Source: an uncultured Lachnospiraceae bacterium
GTDB lineage: Bacteria; Bacillota; Clostridia; Lachnospirales; Lachnospiraceae
Direction of reading: 5' to 3'
Length of the DNA stretch: 10,312 bases
NCBI GenBank assembly: GCA_947565255.1
Contig: CANOFI010000061.1
Location: 1-10,312 of the forward strand
The notes beneath the pieces were generated by a model, which was not told the origin of the DNA, did no database searches, and saw only the letters and a list, made by a program, of their open reading frames with translations. A program made the position numbers and the translations under genes. This document shows positions 1 through 8,118 of this stretch, one piece after another. Positions within the stretch are counted from its first letter, which is position 1, and every line of letters starts with the position of its first letter.

Positions 1-1559
1 GTTGTAAAGCCTTCACAGAACATTGCCTCCATATCAGTCTGTGTATAAAGAACAGTCTGTGACTCTTTTTTATAATAATTCTCTGCGATCTTATCATGGT
101 CTTTAATCTTAGGCGTATCCACAAAGGAAACAGAAATGGATGCTACGATATCGCCGTTCGTATTCTCCGGCTCTCTTACCCAGTAATTAATGGAAGCACC
201 GTTGATATCCTTATCTGCAAAAGCAGCAAACGGATTCTTACTCAGCGCAACAGAAGCACTCTTGCTTGCAGTACCGTTGCCAAGCCTTAACACATTTCCC
301 TTTTGCTTATCTTCCACGATAGAAGACATCTCCTTGTTCGTATCCAGGTCACTCATTGTTGTTCCTGCAGAACCAGTCATACCATTCTCAAAATCAAATG
401 TCTCAATCTCTGCTGCCTTAACACGGTCTCCTACTGTACCAGTCTCCTGTCTGGAAGCAACTGCCCTGTCATAAACCGCCTTTGCCTCATCCGCCGTCAG
501 AGCGCTTGTATAAAACTCAATATCATCCATGCATGTACCGCGTACCGTACCAACGTTCTGCTGTACGCTCTCAGCTGCAGTGCTGTAGTTTCCGCCGAAA
601 AATACGCCTGTATTGCTGTCTGTCAAAGCGGCAGTCAGCCCTGCATAATCCTCGTCCTTGCTGGAAACCTCCGCACCGTCCACATAGGTAACAACCTTAT
701 TATCCGTCATTGTTACCGTTACATACTTCCATGTATCCGGCGCTGCCAGAACAGAGCCATCGCCTGCATATGCAACACTCTTATCATTATTCGCATTCAC
801 ATAGTGGAAATCATTGTTCGTTGTCAGCTGAATGGAAAGTTTGCTCTCAGCCTCTTTCTCAGCTGCTTTTGCGGAACCGTCTCCCTCTGTCTTCACCTTC
901 TTGAAATCTTCATCCCGCACACCAAATACAACCAGTGTACTATTGGCGCCCTTGGATGCATCATCTTTGCTCGGAGTCGCCTTCACCCAGTAAGAAACCG
1001 AAGCACCATTGCTCAGGTCCTTTCCCTTAAACGGATTATCCATCTGCACCTGGCTATGTGCAACCGTTGCGAACTGAATCTGCGTGCCGATCGGAATCTT
1101 CTTCATCTCATCTTCCACTTTCTTGAAGAAATCCGGCTCATTCACGGTATCATCAAAAAACAACACCGTCCCCATTGCATCGTCATACACTGTTGTAGGC
1201 TGGTTGCCCTTTACATTATACTTATATTCGCTTGCCTCGATAAACGGCGTATCCGTCACATCATACACCAATGAGCCGTCTTTATAAATATAATTGTCCT
1301 TGTCGTCCAGATATTCCTTATAGCAAATCATCTCCTCGGACTTTACAACCTTCAGTCCGTGTGCCTTCAATTCACCCATAAAACCTTTATCAAAGTTAAC
1401 ACTTGCAACCGGTTCTGGACCAGCGCCCTCCGCCTTGGCCTTAGAACTGCCGGAAGCAAGATATGCGGTTGTAGGTACCGCCAATGTCAATGCCATTGCT
1501 GCAGCCACAATTGCCTTCACACGCCTGGCATTCTGCGGTGCTGTCTTGAATCTCCTCAT
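1..1559 (-). CDS. Secreted LamG/concanavalin-A-like domain protein, C-terminus beyond window
   Basis: The open frame starts at ATG 1559 and runs without a stop for 519 codons to the left edge, so it is partial. AAAGGA lies about 9 bases upstream of the start. Residues 1-43 form a long signal peptide: basic MRRFKTAPQNARRVK, then the hydrophobic stretch IVAAAMALTLAVP, with likely signal peptidase sites after TTAYLA or AKA. Two related modules follow. The first (about 50-355) contains GASVSYWVK near 185, TWKYVTVTM near 274, YVDGAEV, and DIEFYTSALTADEA near 345; this strand order is typical of LamG-like (Laminin_G_3, concanavalin-A-like) beta sandwiches that bind glycans. The second begins near 386 (FDFENGM) and repeats the NPF...GASINYWVR block near 450-460 before the edge. 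The protein is probably extracellular or wall-attached and may be the binding part of a glycosidase or adhesin; any catalytic domain is outside the window. Secretion and LamG fold are well supported; the function is not known. Confidence 0.85.
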   Translation of the reverse strand, partial: MRRFKTAPQNARRVKAIVAAAMALTLAVPTTAYLASGSSKAKAEGAGPEPVASVNFDKGFMGELKAHGLKVVKSEEMICYKEYLDDKDNYIYKDGSLVYDVTDTPFIEASEYKYNVKGNQPTTVYDDAMGTVLFFDDTVNEPDFFKKVEDEMKKIPIGTQIQFATVAHSQVQMDNPFKGKDLSNGASVSYWVKATPSKDDASKGANSTLVVFGVRDEDFKKVKTEGDGSAKAAEKEAESKLSIQLTTNNDFHYVNANNDKSVAYAGDGSVLAAPDTWKYVTVTMTDNKVVTYVDGAEVSSKDEDYAGLTAALTDSNTGVFFGGNYSTAAESVQQNVGTVRGTCMDDIEFYTSALTADEAKAVYDRAVASRQETGTVGDRVKAAEIETFDFENGMTGSAGTTMSDLDTNKEMSSIVEDKQKGNVLRLGNGTASKSASVALSKNPFAAFADKDINGASINYWVREPENTNGDIVASISVSFVDTPKIKDHDKIAENYYKKESQTVLYTQTDMEAMFCEGFT

Positions 1560-1589
1560 AACATTACATCCTTTCTCAGATATTTCATA

Positions 1590-1617
1590 ATTATAATGGT
1601 ATACTTTCTTCTGCCAC
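1590..1617 (-). promoter_or_regulatory. Candidate sigma-A promoter for the LamG protein gene (proximal)
   Basis: On the minus strand a perfect TATAAT (1590-1595) is preceded by GTGGCA (1612-1617, 4 of 6 matches to TTGACA) with a 16-bp spacer. Transcription would start about 25 bases before the GAAAGGA ribosome binding site region of the gene starting at 1559, giving a short leader. Found by eye only. Confidence 0.45.
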
Positions 1618-1661
1618 ATCCGCCTGCACAAAAATGCACGACTCACAATGACTCTATTATG

Positions 1662-1690
1662 AGTTTACTAAATTTTCCGAAAAAAATCAA
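1662..1690 (-). promoter_or_regulatory. Candidate sigma-A promoter for the LamG protein gene (distal)
   Basis: Minus-strand TTGATT (1685-1690) and TAAACT (1662-1667), each matching 4 of 6 consensus positions, are separated by 17 bp. The hexamers are weaker than those of the proximal candidate, but the spacing is ideal. Two pairs of 5-base direct repeats lie between this candidate and the proximal one. Confidence 0.3.
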
Positions 1691-1705
1691 GAGATTTCTT
1701 CAAAA
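1683..1705 (-). terminator. Weak candidate terminator after polC
   Basis: Downstream of the polC stop the minus strand reads AAGA-AATC-TCTT, a 4-bp stem, followed by GA and a run of seven T. The stem is short and AT-rich, so termination would be inefficient at best, and the T run overlaps the distal promoter candidate. No better terminator is visible between polC and the LamG gene, so some read-through is possible. Confidence 0.2.
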
Positions 1706-1765
1706 ATTTTAATTTATTTTAATCTTTTTCCTTTTTATCTTCTACTTTTTTCTTTAAACTATCCA

Positions 1766-4700
1766 TTATGAAACAAAATCAAAAATGGAGAGCTGGTTGG
1801 AATCAGGCAGGCCGCTTAAAATGCCGAGCTTTACCATTAAATCAATGACCGACTGACTGACTTTCGTACGGTTTCTGAAATCATCCCTGGACAGAAACGG
1901 CCCGTCCTTGGCAGCGTCCACAACCGCATCTGCAGCCTTATCGCCAAGTCCTTCTATGGTCGCCACACTGGGCATCAGTTTGCCGTCTATAATTCCAAAC
2001 CGGTGGGCCTGCGCCTGAAACAGATCCATTGGCAGAAATTCGTATCCCCTTGCATACATTTCCTGCACAATTCTCATATCCTTTATTGTCTCTTTTTCTT
2101 TTTGCGTCAGGGAATCCGCCCGGTTTTTGTACTCCTCAAAATAATGCTCCAGCACCTCCCTGCCGCGGCACATAATTTCATAGTTAAACGAGGTTGCACG
2201 GATGCTGAAAAATGCCGCATAATAGGCAAGCGGATAATATACTTTAAAATATGCAATGCGAAGCGCCATCATGACATAAGCCGCGGCATGCGCCTTCGGA
2301 AACATGTATTTAATCTTTTTGCACGACCAGATATACCAGTCCGGCACATCATTTTCCAGCATTGCCTGCTCCCATTCCGGTTTCAGCCCTTTTCCTTTGC
2401 GCACAGATTCCATAATCGTAAAAGAAAGCTCCTCCTCCATCCCCTTGTTGATGAGATAGACCATAATGTCATCACGTGTGCAGATTGCCGTAGAAATCGT
2501 TGCTTTTCCCTCTTTTATCAGCGTCTGCGCATTGCCGAGCCATACGTCAGTCCCGTGGGACAGCCCGGATATGCGCACCAGGTCGGAAAATGTCTTTGGC
2601 TTCGCATCCAGCAGCATCTGAATTACAAAATCTGTTCCAAACTCCGGAATCCCAAGCGCACCCAGCTGACAGCCGTCGATATCCTCCGGCGAAATTCCAA
2701 GCGCAGACGTATCTGCAAACAGGGACATCACTTTTGCTTCATCCATCGGAATTGCCCTTGCATCCACCCCCGTCAGATCCTCCAGCATACGAATCATCGT
2801 CGGATCATCATGGCCGAGAATATCAAGCTTCAGCAGATTATGGTCGATGGAATGATAATCAAAATGCGTCGTTATCGTCTTTGTCGACATATCATTGGCC
2901 GGCCGCTGCACCGGCGTAAAGGAATTGATATCTTCCCCTATCGGGAGCACGATAATTCCGCCCGGATGCTGTCCCGTACTTCTCCTGACACCCTCACAGC
3001 CTTTTGCAAGCCTTGTCATCTCGCTGTGGCGTTTTTTCACACCGCGCTCTTCGTAATATTTCATCACATATCCATATGCCGTTTTTTCGGCAAGCGTTCC
3101 AATCGTGCCGGCGCGAAATGTCTGCCCTTTTCCAAAAATTACCTCCGTATAATCATGCGCATGATTCTGGTATTCCCCTGAAAAATTCAAATCGATATCC
3201 GGCTCCTTATTCCCCTTAAAACCGAGAAAGGTCTCGAACGGAATGTCGAATCCCGCCTTTATAAGCGGTTCCTGGCACTGTGGGCATGCCCTGTCCGGCA
3301 TATCGCACCCGCAGCCGCCTGCAAATGCCCGCACCTCCTCTGAATGAAAATCACTGTAGTGGCATTTTGCACAGTAATAATGCGGCGGCAGCGGATTCAC
3401 CTCCGTAATTCCCGCCATGGTTGCCACAAAGGACGAGCCCACGGAACCTCTGGAGCCTACCAGATACCCGTCTTCATTGGACTTCCAGACCAGCTTCTGC
3501 GCAATGATATACATCACCGCAAACCCGTTGCTGATAATGGATTTTAACTCCTTTTCCAGTCGGGCTGTCACAATATCCGGCAGCTCCGGTCCGTACATGG
3601 CATGTGCCGTGTCATAACAGATTTTTCGCAGGGTTTTGTCCGAATCCGGAATGACCGGCGGACATTTGTCCGGGCGGACCGGACTGATTTTCTCAATCAT
3701 TTCTGCTATTTTATTTGTATTTGTTATGACAATTTCCTCCGCCTTTTCGGCGCCGAGGTATGCAAATTCCGCCAGCATTTCTTCCGTGGTCCGAAGGTAC
3801 AGCGGCGCCTGAAAATCCGCATCGGCAAATCCTTTTCCCGCCATGATAATTCTTCTGTACACCTCGTCCTCCGGATCCAGAAAATGGACATCGCACGTCG
3901 CCACAACCGGCTTGTTAAACCTTTCCCCAAGCTGCACGATTTCGCGGTTAATGTCCTGCAAATCTTCGATGGAGGAATAGCTGTACTCATTGCTCCTCAG
4001 CATAAATTCATTGTTTCCGACCGGCTGAATTTCCAGATAATCATAAAAGTCCACCAGCCTCGCAATCTCTTCGGCTCCCTTTCCGCCGATAACGGCCTGA
4101 AACAGCTCACCGGCCTCGCAGGCAGAGCCAATCAGCAGCCCCTCTTTGTGCCTGATGTATTCAGACTTTGGAATGCGCGGCCGCCTGTGATAATATTTAA
4201 TATGGGAATCGGAAATCAGCGTATACAGATTCCGGCGCCCGGTCTCATTTTTCGCCAGGATAATGGCATGATAGGACGGCATCTTTTTGATCGTTTCGGC
4301 GGAAGCCCTGCAAAGCTCATTTACCCCGTCCAGGCCGGTAACCTGTCTCTCTTCCAGCATTTTGATAAATTCTATATAAATGTTACAGGTGCACTCAGCA
4401 TCCTCCACTGCCCGGTGGTGGTTCAAAAGCGGAATCTTTAATGCCTTGGCCACGGTATCCAGCTTAAAACGGTTTAAATTGGGAAGCAGCACCCTGGCCA
4501 GCGCTACGGTATCCAGACTGGTAAATGTTTTCTCCATGCCGAGCCGCTTTATATGTTCCCTGATAAATCCCATGTCAAACTCCGCATTGTGTGCAACCAT
4601 AACCGAGTCTGCACAAAATTCCATAAACCGTGGCAGAACTTCTTCTATTTCATCTGCCTCCATCACCATCTCATCCCGGATTCCCGTCAGTTCCTGAATG

Positions 4701-6283
4701 TGAAACGGGATTGGAATTTTTGGATTGACAAATTCGCTGAACCGCTGCACAATTTTACCGTTTTCTACCTGAACCGCCCCGATCTCTATAATTTTGTCTT
4801 TTTGCGGACTCAGACCGGTGGTCTCTAAATCAAATACGACAAAAGAACTGTTAAGCGGCTGGTTTTTGCTGTTGACAACCGCCTCTTTTAAGTCATCCAC
4901 CAGATAAGCCTCCACACCGTAAATCACTTTAAAATCCAGTATTTCACCCTCCTTGCAGGCCCATTCCAGCTTCTGCACCGCATGGTACGCATCCGTAAAT
5001 CCCTGCACCACGCCGTGGTCCGTAATCGCAAGCGCTTTGTGTCCCCATTCGACGGCACGCCCTATCAGCTCCCCTGCTTCTGAGACGCCGTCCATGTCGC
5101 TCATCTTCGTATGGCAATGAAGCTCTACGCGTTTCTTTGGTGCAAAATCCTGTCTTTTTACCCTGAAATCATTCCCCTTTTCGATTCCTGTCACAGATAC
5201 GATCGCCAGCTCCTTATCAAAGCTGTCCATCGATACGAATCCTTTTACCTTAATAAACGCTCCTTCCTTCAAATCACTGCCTATTTCCTCAAACACCTCT
5301 GTTTTTACAAATATTTTCGCTTTGATCGTATCGGTAAAATCTGTGATGTCAAACATCAGAATCAGCCGCTCGCCGCCTCGGATTTCACGCGAAGCAAACG
5401 AGACGATCTGCCCGTGGACAGTCACCTCGCCGCTCATCTCGTCCAGTTCCTTTATCTGCGTGATTTCCCCATCCGCTTCTTTTCCGTATATCACATTGGG
5501 GTTGCTGCTTTTGCGGGCCGAATAACGGGAAAAACCGCCGTTTTCCTTTTTCCATGCGCTGTCCTTCCTCTTTTTTTCCGGCCCGGACTGCCGTAACCGT
5601 GCGTTTTCCCCTGCATTCGGCTTTTTCCCATTCTCTGTCTGGTTCCTGGCTCCCTCTGCTCCCTGCTCCTGGGCGTCCGGCTCAGTCCCGTCCTTGTCCT
5701 GGCCAATTTGAGACAAAATCAGCCCCACCTCCTGACGGGTCTGCTCCTCCTTCTGTTTCTGCAGACGGCTGTCCTCATTTGGATTATATAAAAAACGCAC
5801 CTCAAGAGGCACCCCGCACCTTTCACAAAATATTTTTTCCAGAATCCGTTTGATTTCTGCGGATTTTTCATGGGCCACAATTGTATCATCCAAAGAAAGC
5901 TCCAGTACATTCTCCTCTTCGAACCGACATTTAGCCCTGGCAAACACCGTATGCTCAAACGGACTCGCCTCTTTTAATTCCAGTAAAATGCTGTCCTTAT
6001 ATTCCTCCATCAGCATCTGGGGCGTATACTGGGCAGAAAGCCGGTAAAATTCCATAAGCTTCACTTCGATATCCATGTTTTCGAACATTTGTTCTTTTAC
6101 TGTCTTTTCCACAAGATATACATCTTTTTTCTGAATGAGAAAAGCGCTTTCTATATATATCTGCAGCCTTGTCCTTTTTTTGTTCATCACTACTTTCCGG
6201 ACAACCACCTGCCGGAACAGGTTTTCCACCGTCTTATCTAATTTTACATCAGGAAATACGTCAAAAAATGCTTTTGTTTCCAT
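1766..6283 (-). CDS. polC: DNA polymerase III PolC-type alpha subunit with 3'-5' exonuclease
   Basis: This is the replicative DNA polymerase of low-GC Gram-positive bacteria, combining synthesis and proofreading in one chain. The N-terminal domain (1-180) is followed by a charged, low-complexity linker (about 180-260) and an OB fold (about 275-380). The PHP domain starts at H389-C-H391 (HCHTKMSDMDG) and is interrupted by a DEDDh exonuclease: D485/E487 in FDLETTG, D570 in HNAEFD, H623 and D628 in HRAVED. GSRGSVGSSF (about 941-950) and the zinc-binding cysteines (C971, C974, C991, C993, C1000, C1003) precede the polymerase aspartates D1029 and D1031 in PDIDLNFSG; D1154 in LKLDILGHDD is the likely third. 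A helix-hairpin-helix-like GLGDKAADAV lies near 1445. QLSIF at 1497-1501 matches the beta-clamp binding motif. The 1505 residues slightly exceed the usual roughly 1440. The start is set by AAGGAG about 7 bases upstream; the ispG stop lies 11 bases before it, so the two are very likely cotranscribed. Confidence 0.98.
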   Translation of the reverse strand: METKAFFDVFPDVKLDKTVENLFRQVVVRKVVMNKKRTRLQIYIESAFLIQKKDVYLVEKTVKEQMFENMDIEVKLMEFYRLSAQYTPQMLMEEYKDSILLELKEASPFEHTVFARAKCRFEEENVLELSLDDTIVAHEKSAEIKRILEKIFCERCGVPLEVRFLYNPNEDSRLQKQKEEQTRQEVGLILSQIGQDKDGTEPDAQEQGAEGARNQTENGKKPNAGENARLRQSGPEKKRKDSAWKKENGGFSRYSARKSSNPNVIYGKEADGEITQIKELDEMSGEVTVHGQIVSFASREIRGGERLILMFDITDFTDTIKAKIFVKTEVFEEIGSDLKEGAFIKVKGFVSMDSFDKELAIVSVTGIEKGNDFRVKRQDFAPKKRVELHCHTKMSDMDGVSEAGELIGRAVEWGHKALAITDHGVVQGFTDAYHAVQKLEWACKEGEILDFKVIYGVEAYLVDDLKEAVVNSKNQPLNSSFVVFDLETTGLSPQKDKIIEIGAVQVENGKIVQRFSEFVNPKIPIPFHIQELTGIRDEMVMEADEIEEVLPRFMEFCADSVMVAHNAEFDMGFIREHIKRLGMEKTFTSLDTVALARVLLPNLNRFKLDTVAKALKIPLLNHHRAVEDAECTCNIYIEFIKMLEERQVTGLDGVNELCRASAETIKKMPSYHAIILAKNETGRRNLYTLISDSHIKYYHRRPRIPKSEYIRHKEGLLIGSACEAGELFQAVIGGKGAEEIARLVDFYDYLEIQPVGNNEFMLRSNEYSYSSIEDLQDINREIVQLGERFNKPVVATCDVHFLDPEDEVYRRIIMAGKGFADADFQAPLYLRTTEEMLAEFAYLGAEKAEEIVITNTNKIAEMIEKISPVRPDKCPPVIPDSDKTLRKICYDTAHAMYGPELPDIVTARLEKELKSIISNGFAVMYIIAQKLVWKSNEDGYLVGSRGSVGSSFVATMAGITEVNPLPPHYYCAKCHYSDFHSEEVRAFAGGCGCDMPDRACPQCQEPLIKAGFDIPFETFLGFKGNKEPDIDLNFSGEYQNHAHDYTEVIFGKGQTFRAGTIGTLAEKTAYGYVMKYYEERGVKKRHSEMTRLAKGCEGVRRSTGQHPGGIIVLPIGEDINSFTPVQRPANDMSTKTITTHFDYHSIDHNLLKLDILGHDDPTMIRMLEDLTGVDARAIPMDEAKVMSLFADTSALGISPEDIDGCQLGALGIPEFGTDFVIQMLLDAKPKTFSDLVRISGLSHGTDVWLGNAQTLIKEGKATISTAICTRDDIMVYLINKGMEEELSFTIMESVRKGKGLKPEWEQAMLENDVPDWYIWSCKKIKYMFPKAHAAAYVMMALRIAYFKVYYPLAYYAAFFSIRATSFNYEIMCRGREVLEHYFEEYKNRADSLTQKEKETIKDMRIVQEMYARGYEFLPMDLFQAQAHRFGIIDGKLMPSVATIEGLGDKAADAVVDAAKDGPFLSRDDFRNRTKVSQSVIDLMVKLGILSGLPDSNQLSIFDFVS

Positions 6284-6294
6284 CCGGCTTCTCC

Positions 6295-7338
6295 TTAAAA
6301 ATTCATGATTTCTTCCCGCAGGGCGTTCAAAAGCTCCCCTTCCGGAACCTTTTTTATGATTTCTCCCCTGCGCATCACAAGCCCTTCTCCTTTTCCGCCG
6401 GCAATCCCCAAATCTGCCTCCCTGGCTTCACCCGGCCCATTTACAACACAGCCCATCACCGCAATCTTTAAATCTTTGGGAATATCTGCCACCATATCCT
6501 CCACCTTATTCGCCAGACTGATTAAATCAATCTGCGTCCTCCCACAGGTCGGGCAGGATACCACTTCAATTCCTCCCTTTCTGAGACCCAGTGTGCGCAG
6601 TATTAATTTGGCTGCCTTGATCTCTTCTGACGGATCGCCTGTCAGTGAAACCCGTATTGTATCCCCAATACCCTGATACAGAATAATGCCAAGACCGACC
6701 GCAGACTTTATATTACCCGACAACAGTGTTCCCGCCTCCGTGATTCCCACATGCAGCGGATACTCCGTCTGCTTCGCAAGCTGCCTGTGCGCCTCCACGC
6801 ACATCCGGACATCGGAGGATTTGATGCTGATAACGAGATTGGCATATCCCATGTCTTCTATCATATGTACTTTGTCTATGGCGCTTTCCACCAGCCCCTG
6901 CGCTGTCACTCCGCCATATTTTTCAATCAGGTTTTTTTCGAGCGAACCGCTGTTCACCCCGACACGAATCGGGATTTCCCGCTCCTTTGCCGCATCCACT
7001 ACTGCCCTTACCTTATCCGGCGCCCCGATGTTGCCCGGATTGATGCGGATTTTATCTGCGCCGTATTCCATCGCCGCGATTGCCAGCTTATAATCGAAAT
7101 GAATGTCCGCAACCAGCGGAATCTCTATCTGTTTTTTTATTTGCGCAAGCGCTTTTGCAGCCTCCATATCCGGCACCGCGCACCGGATGATGTCGCAGCC
7201 TGCCGCCGCCAGCTTTTTTATCTGTGCCACTGTCGCCGGCACATCCTGCGTCTTTGTGTTGGTCATCGACTGAATCAGGACCGGATTTCCTCCGCCAATT
7301 ACCCTGTTTCCGATTTTCACAGTTTTCGAACTGCCCAT
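6295..7338 (-). CDS. ispG: 4-hydroxy-3-methylbut-2-enyl diphosphate synthase (flavodoxin/ferredoxin-dependent)
   Basis: IspG (GcpE) carries out the penultimate step of the MEP isoprenoid pathway in the cytoplasm, reducing MEcPP to HMBPP with a [4Fe-4S] cluster. The N-terminal part is a TIM barrel (PVLIQSMTNT, VADIHFDYKLAI, KIRINPGNIG, IRVGVNSGSLE). The C-terminal part carries the cluster ligands: C262 and C265 in SCPTCGR, C297 in GCVVNGPGEA, and E304 in the same motif. At 347 residues it has the usual length of the short bacterial form without an inserted domain. I chose ATG 7338 because family members begin only a few residues before KIG. An in-frame TTG at 7347 would add three residues and has AAGGA at good spacing, so it remains possible. 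The stop TAA is part of the polC ribosome binding site region (TAAGGAG), a sign of translational coupling. The 118 bp upstream hold a perfect palindrome. Confidence 0.97.
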   Translation of the reverse strand: MGSSKTVKIGNRVIGGGNPVLIQSMTNTKTQDVPATVAQIKKLAAAGCDIIRCAVPDMEAAKALAQIKKQIEIPLVADIHFDYKLAIAAMEYGADKIRINPGNIGAPDKVRAVVDAAKEREIPIRVGVNSGSLEKNLIEKYGGVTAQGLVESAIDKVHMIEDMGYANLVISIKSSDVRMCVEAHRQLAKQTEYPLHVGITEAGTLLSGNIKSAVGLGIILYQGIGDTIRVSLTGDPSEEIKAAKLILRTLGLRKGGIEVVSCPTCGRTQIDLISLANKVEDMVADIPKDLKIAVMGCVVNGPGEAREADLGIAGGKGEGLVMRRGEIIKKVPEGELLNALREEIMNF

Positions 7339-7390
7339 AGCCTGCAATCCCCTTTCCTTTCCAAGCCGTTTTCTCTATCACACAACGTAT

Positions 7391-7412
7391 CATGTACCAT
7401 ATATGGTACATG
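7391..7412. promoter_or_regulatory. Perfect 22-bp palindrome upstream of ispG
   Basis: Positions 7391-7412 are exactly self-complementary; each half reads CATGTACCATA. The site lies 53 bp upstream of the ispG ATG, in the gap after maf. This length and symmetry suit an operator for a dimeric DNA-binding protein. In RNA it would form a 9-bp stem with a UAUA loop, but there is no T run on either side, so it is not an intrinsic terminator. A minus-strand TTGCAT overlaps its edge and could be a -35 element, but no convincing -10 follows. Confidence 0.5.
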
Positions 7413-7431
7413 CAAACCCCTCCCTGCGAAA

Positions 7432-7449
7432 TCTGCATGTTCTTGCAGA
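7432..7449 (-). repeat. Short inverted repeat just after maf
   Basis: TCTGCA at 7432-7437 and TGCAGA at 7444-7449 form perfect 6-bp arms around a 6-base loop, 7 bases beyond the maf stop codon. On the minus strand only three T follow, so it would be a poor terminator. It could stabilise the maf message end or be chance. Confidence 0.3.
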
Positions 7450-7456
7450 CCTTGCC

Positions 7457-8086
7457 CTAAACAACCGGCTCTGCAGTGCGTGAATGCACAGTTCCATGCA
7501 GACAGTGGCGTTTCAGCTCCTGATACACCCGGGACAGTGGTAAACCTACCACGTTGTTATAATCCCCCTCAATGCCCCTGATAAAGGCCGCTGCTTTCCC
7601 CTGAATCCCATATGCTCCTGCCTTGTCATACGGCTCGCCGGATTCCAGATACGCTTCTATTTCTTCCTTTGAAACCGGATAAAAAAATACCTTTGTCGTC
7701 TCTGTAAAAGTGATCTTTTTTTCACCGTCTTCCTTCGTTCCCGGCTTCAACAGACACACTCCCGTATGCACCCTGTGCTCCCGTCCGCCAAGCATGCCAA
7801 GCATCCGCCTGGCATCCTCTTTATCCTTTGGTTTTCCCAAAATTTCCCCTTCGCACTCCACAATCGTATCTGCCGCAAGAATCCACCGGTCTTTTACCTG
7901 TTTCGCAATCTCTTCTGCCTTCTGCACCGCCAGAAGCTGCGGAAGCAGAACAAAACGTTCTTCCTCAGAAAATTGCTGTTTTACCGTCTCCTCGCCAATT
8001 GCCGGCATACATGTATACTTTATGCCAATCTGCGAAAGAAGCTCTTTTCTCCTCGGCGACTGGCTCGCTAAAATAATCTCGTCCAT
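7457..8086 (-). CDS. maf: Maf-family nucleoside triphosphate pyrophosphatase
   Basis: Maf proteins hydrolyse non-canonical or surplus nucleoside triphosphates to the monophosphate and pyrophosphate in the cytoplasm, and are linked to septum formation and nucleotide-pool cleaning. The signature SQSPRR is at 8-13. AADTIV with the likely catalytic D73, LGKPKDKEDA (83-92), REHRVHTGV (102-110), YDKAGAYGIQG (153-163) and GDYNNVVGLPL (174-184) follow in family order. Gln162 in GIQG is what I would expect for the YhdE-like dTTP/UTP branch rather than the YceF-like branch; that assignment is inference. The protein has 209 residues, slightly longer than the usual 190 or so because of a tail after LKRHC. 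The start ATG 8086 has AAAGGA about 6 bases upstream. It begins 32 bp after the glucosaminidase stop and has no visible promoter of its own, so it is probably read from the promoter at 9910-9938. Confidence 0.95.
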   Translation of the reverse strand: MDEIILASQSPRRKELLSQIGIKYTCMPAIGEETVKQQFSEEERFVLLPQLLAVQKAEEIAKQVKDRWILAADTIVECEGEILGKPKDKEDARRMLGMLGGREHRVHTGVCLLKPGTKEDGEKKITFTETTKVFFYPVSKEEIEAYLESGEPYDKAGAYGIQGKAAAFIRGIEGDYNNVVGLPLSRVYQELKRHCLHGTVHSRTAEPVV

Positions 8087-8118
8087 TTTTTCCTTTCAAA
8101 TTCTATTCCCCAATCCGT

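Noticed and set aside
303..1274. Plus-strand open frame of 323 codons opposite the LamG gene
   Set aside because: It lies entirely antisense to a coherent secreted protein with recognisable modules, its translation is rich in Cys, His, Ile and Arg in no family pattern, and it has no ribosome binding site that stands out.
2003..3181. Plus-strand open frame of 392 codons opposite polC
   Set aside because: It is antisense to the conserved polymerase core, including the zinc cysteines and much of the catalytic domain. The composition is that of a complement shadow (many His, Arg, Cys) and no domain is recognisable.
7088..7438. Minus-strand 116-codon frame starting MQISQGGVCMYHIW, overlapping the start of ispG
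   Set aside because: Most of it overlaps ispG out of frame and its sequence turns into a shifted reading of the gene. The upstream part covers only the gap with the palindrome, and AGGGAGGGG there is not placed to serve its start.
6751..7581. Plus-strand open frame of 276 codons across ispG and the maf end
   Set aside because: It crosses two well-identified genes and their intergenic gap on the opposite strand and shows no recognisable motif.
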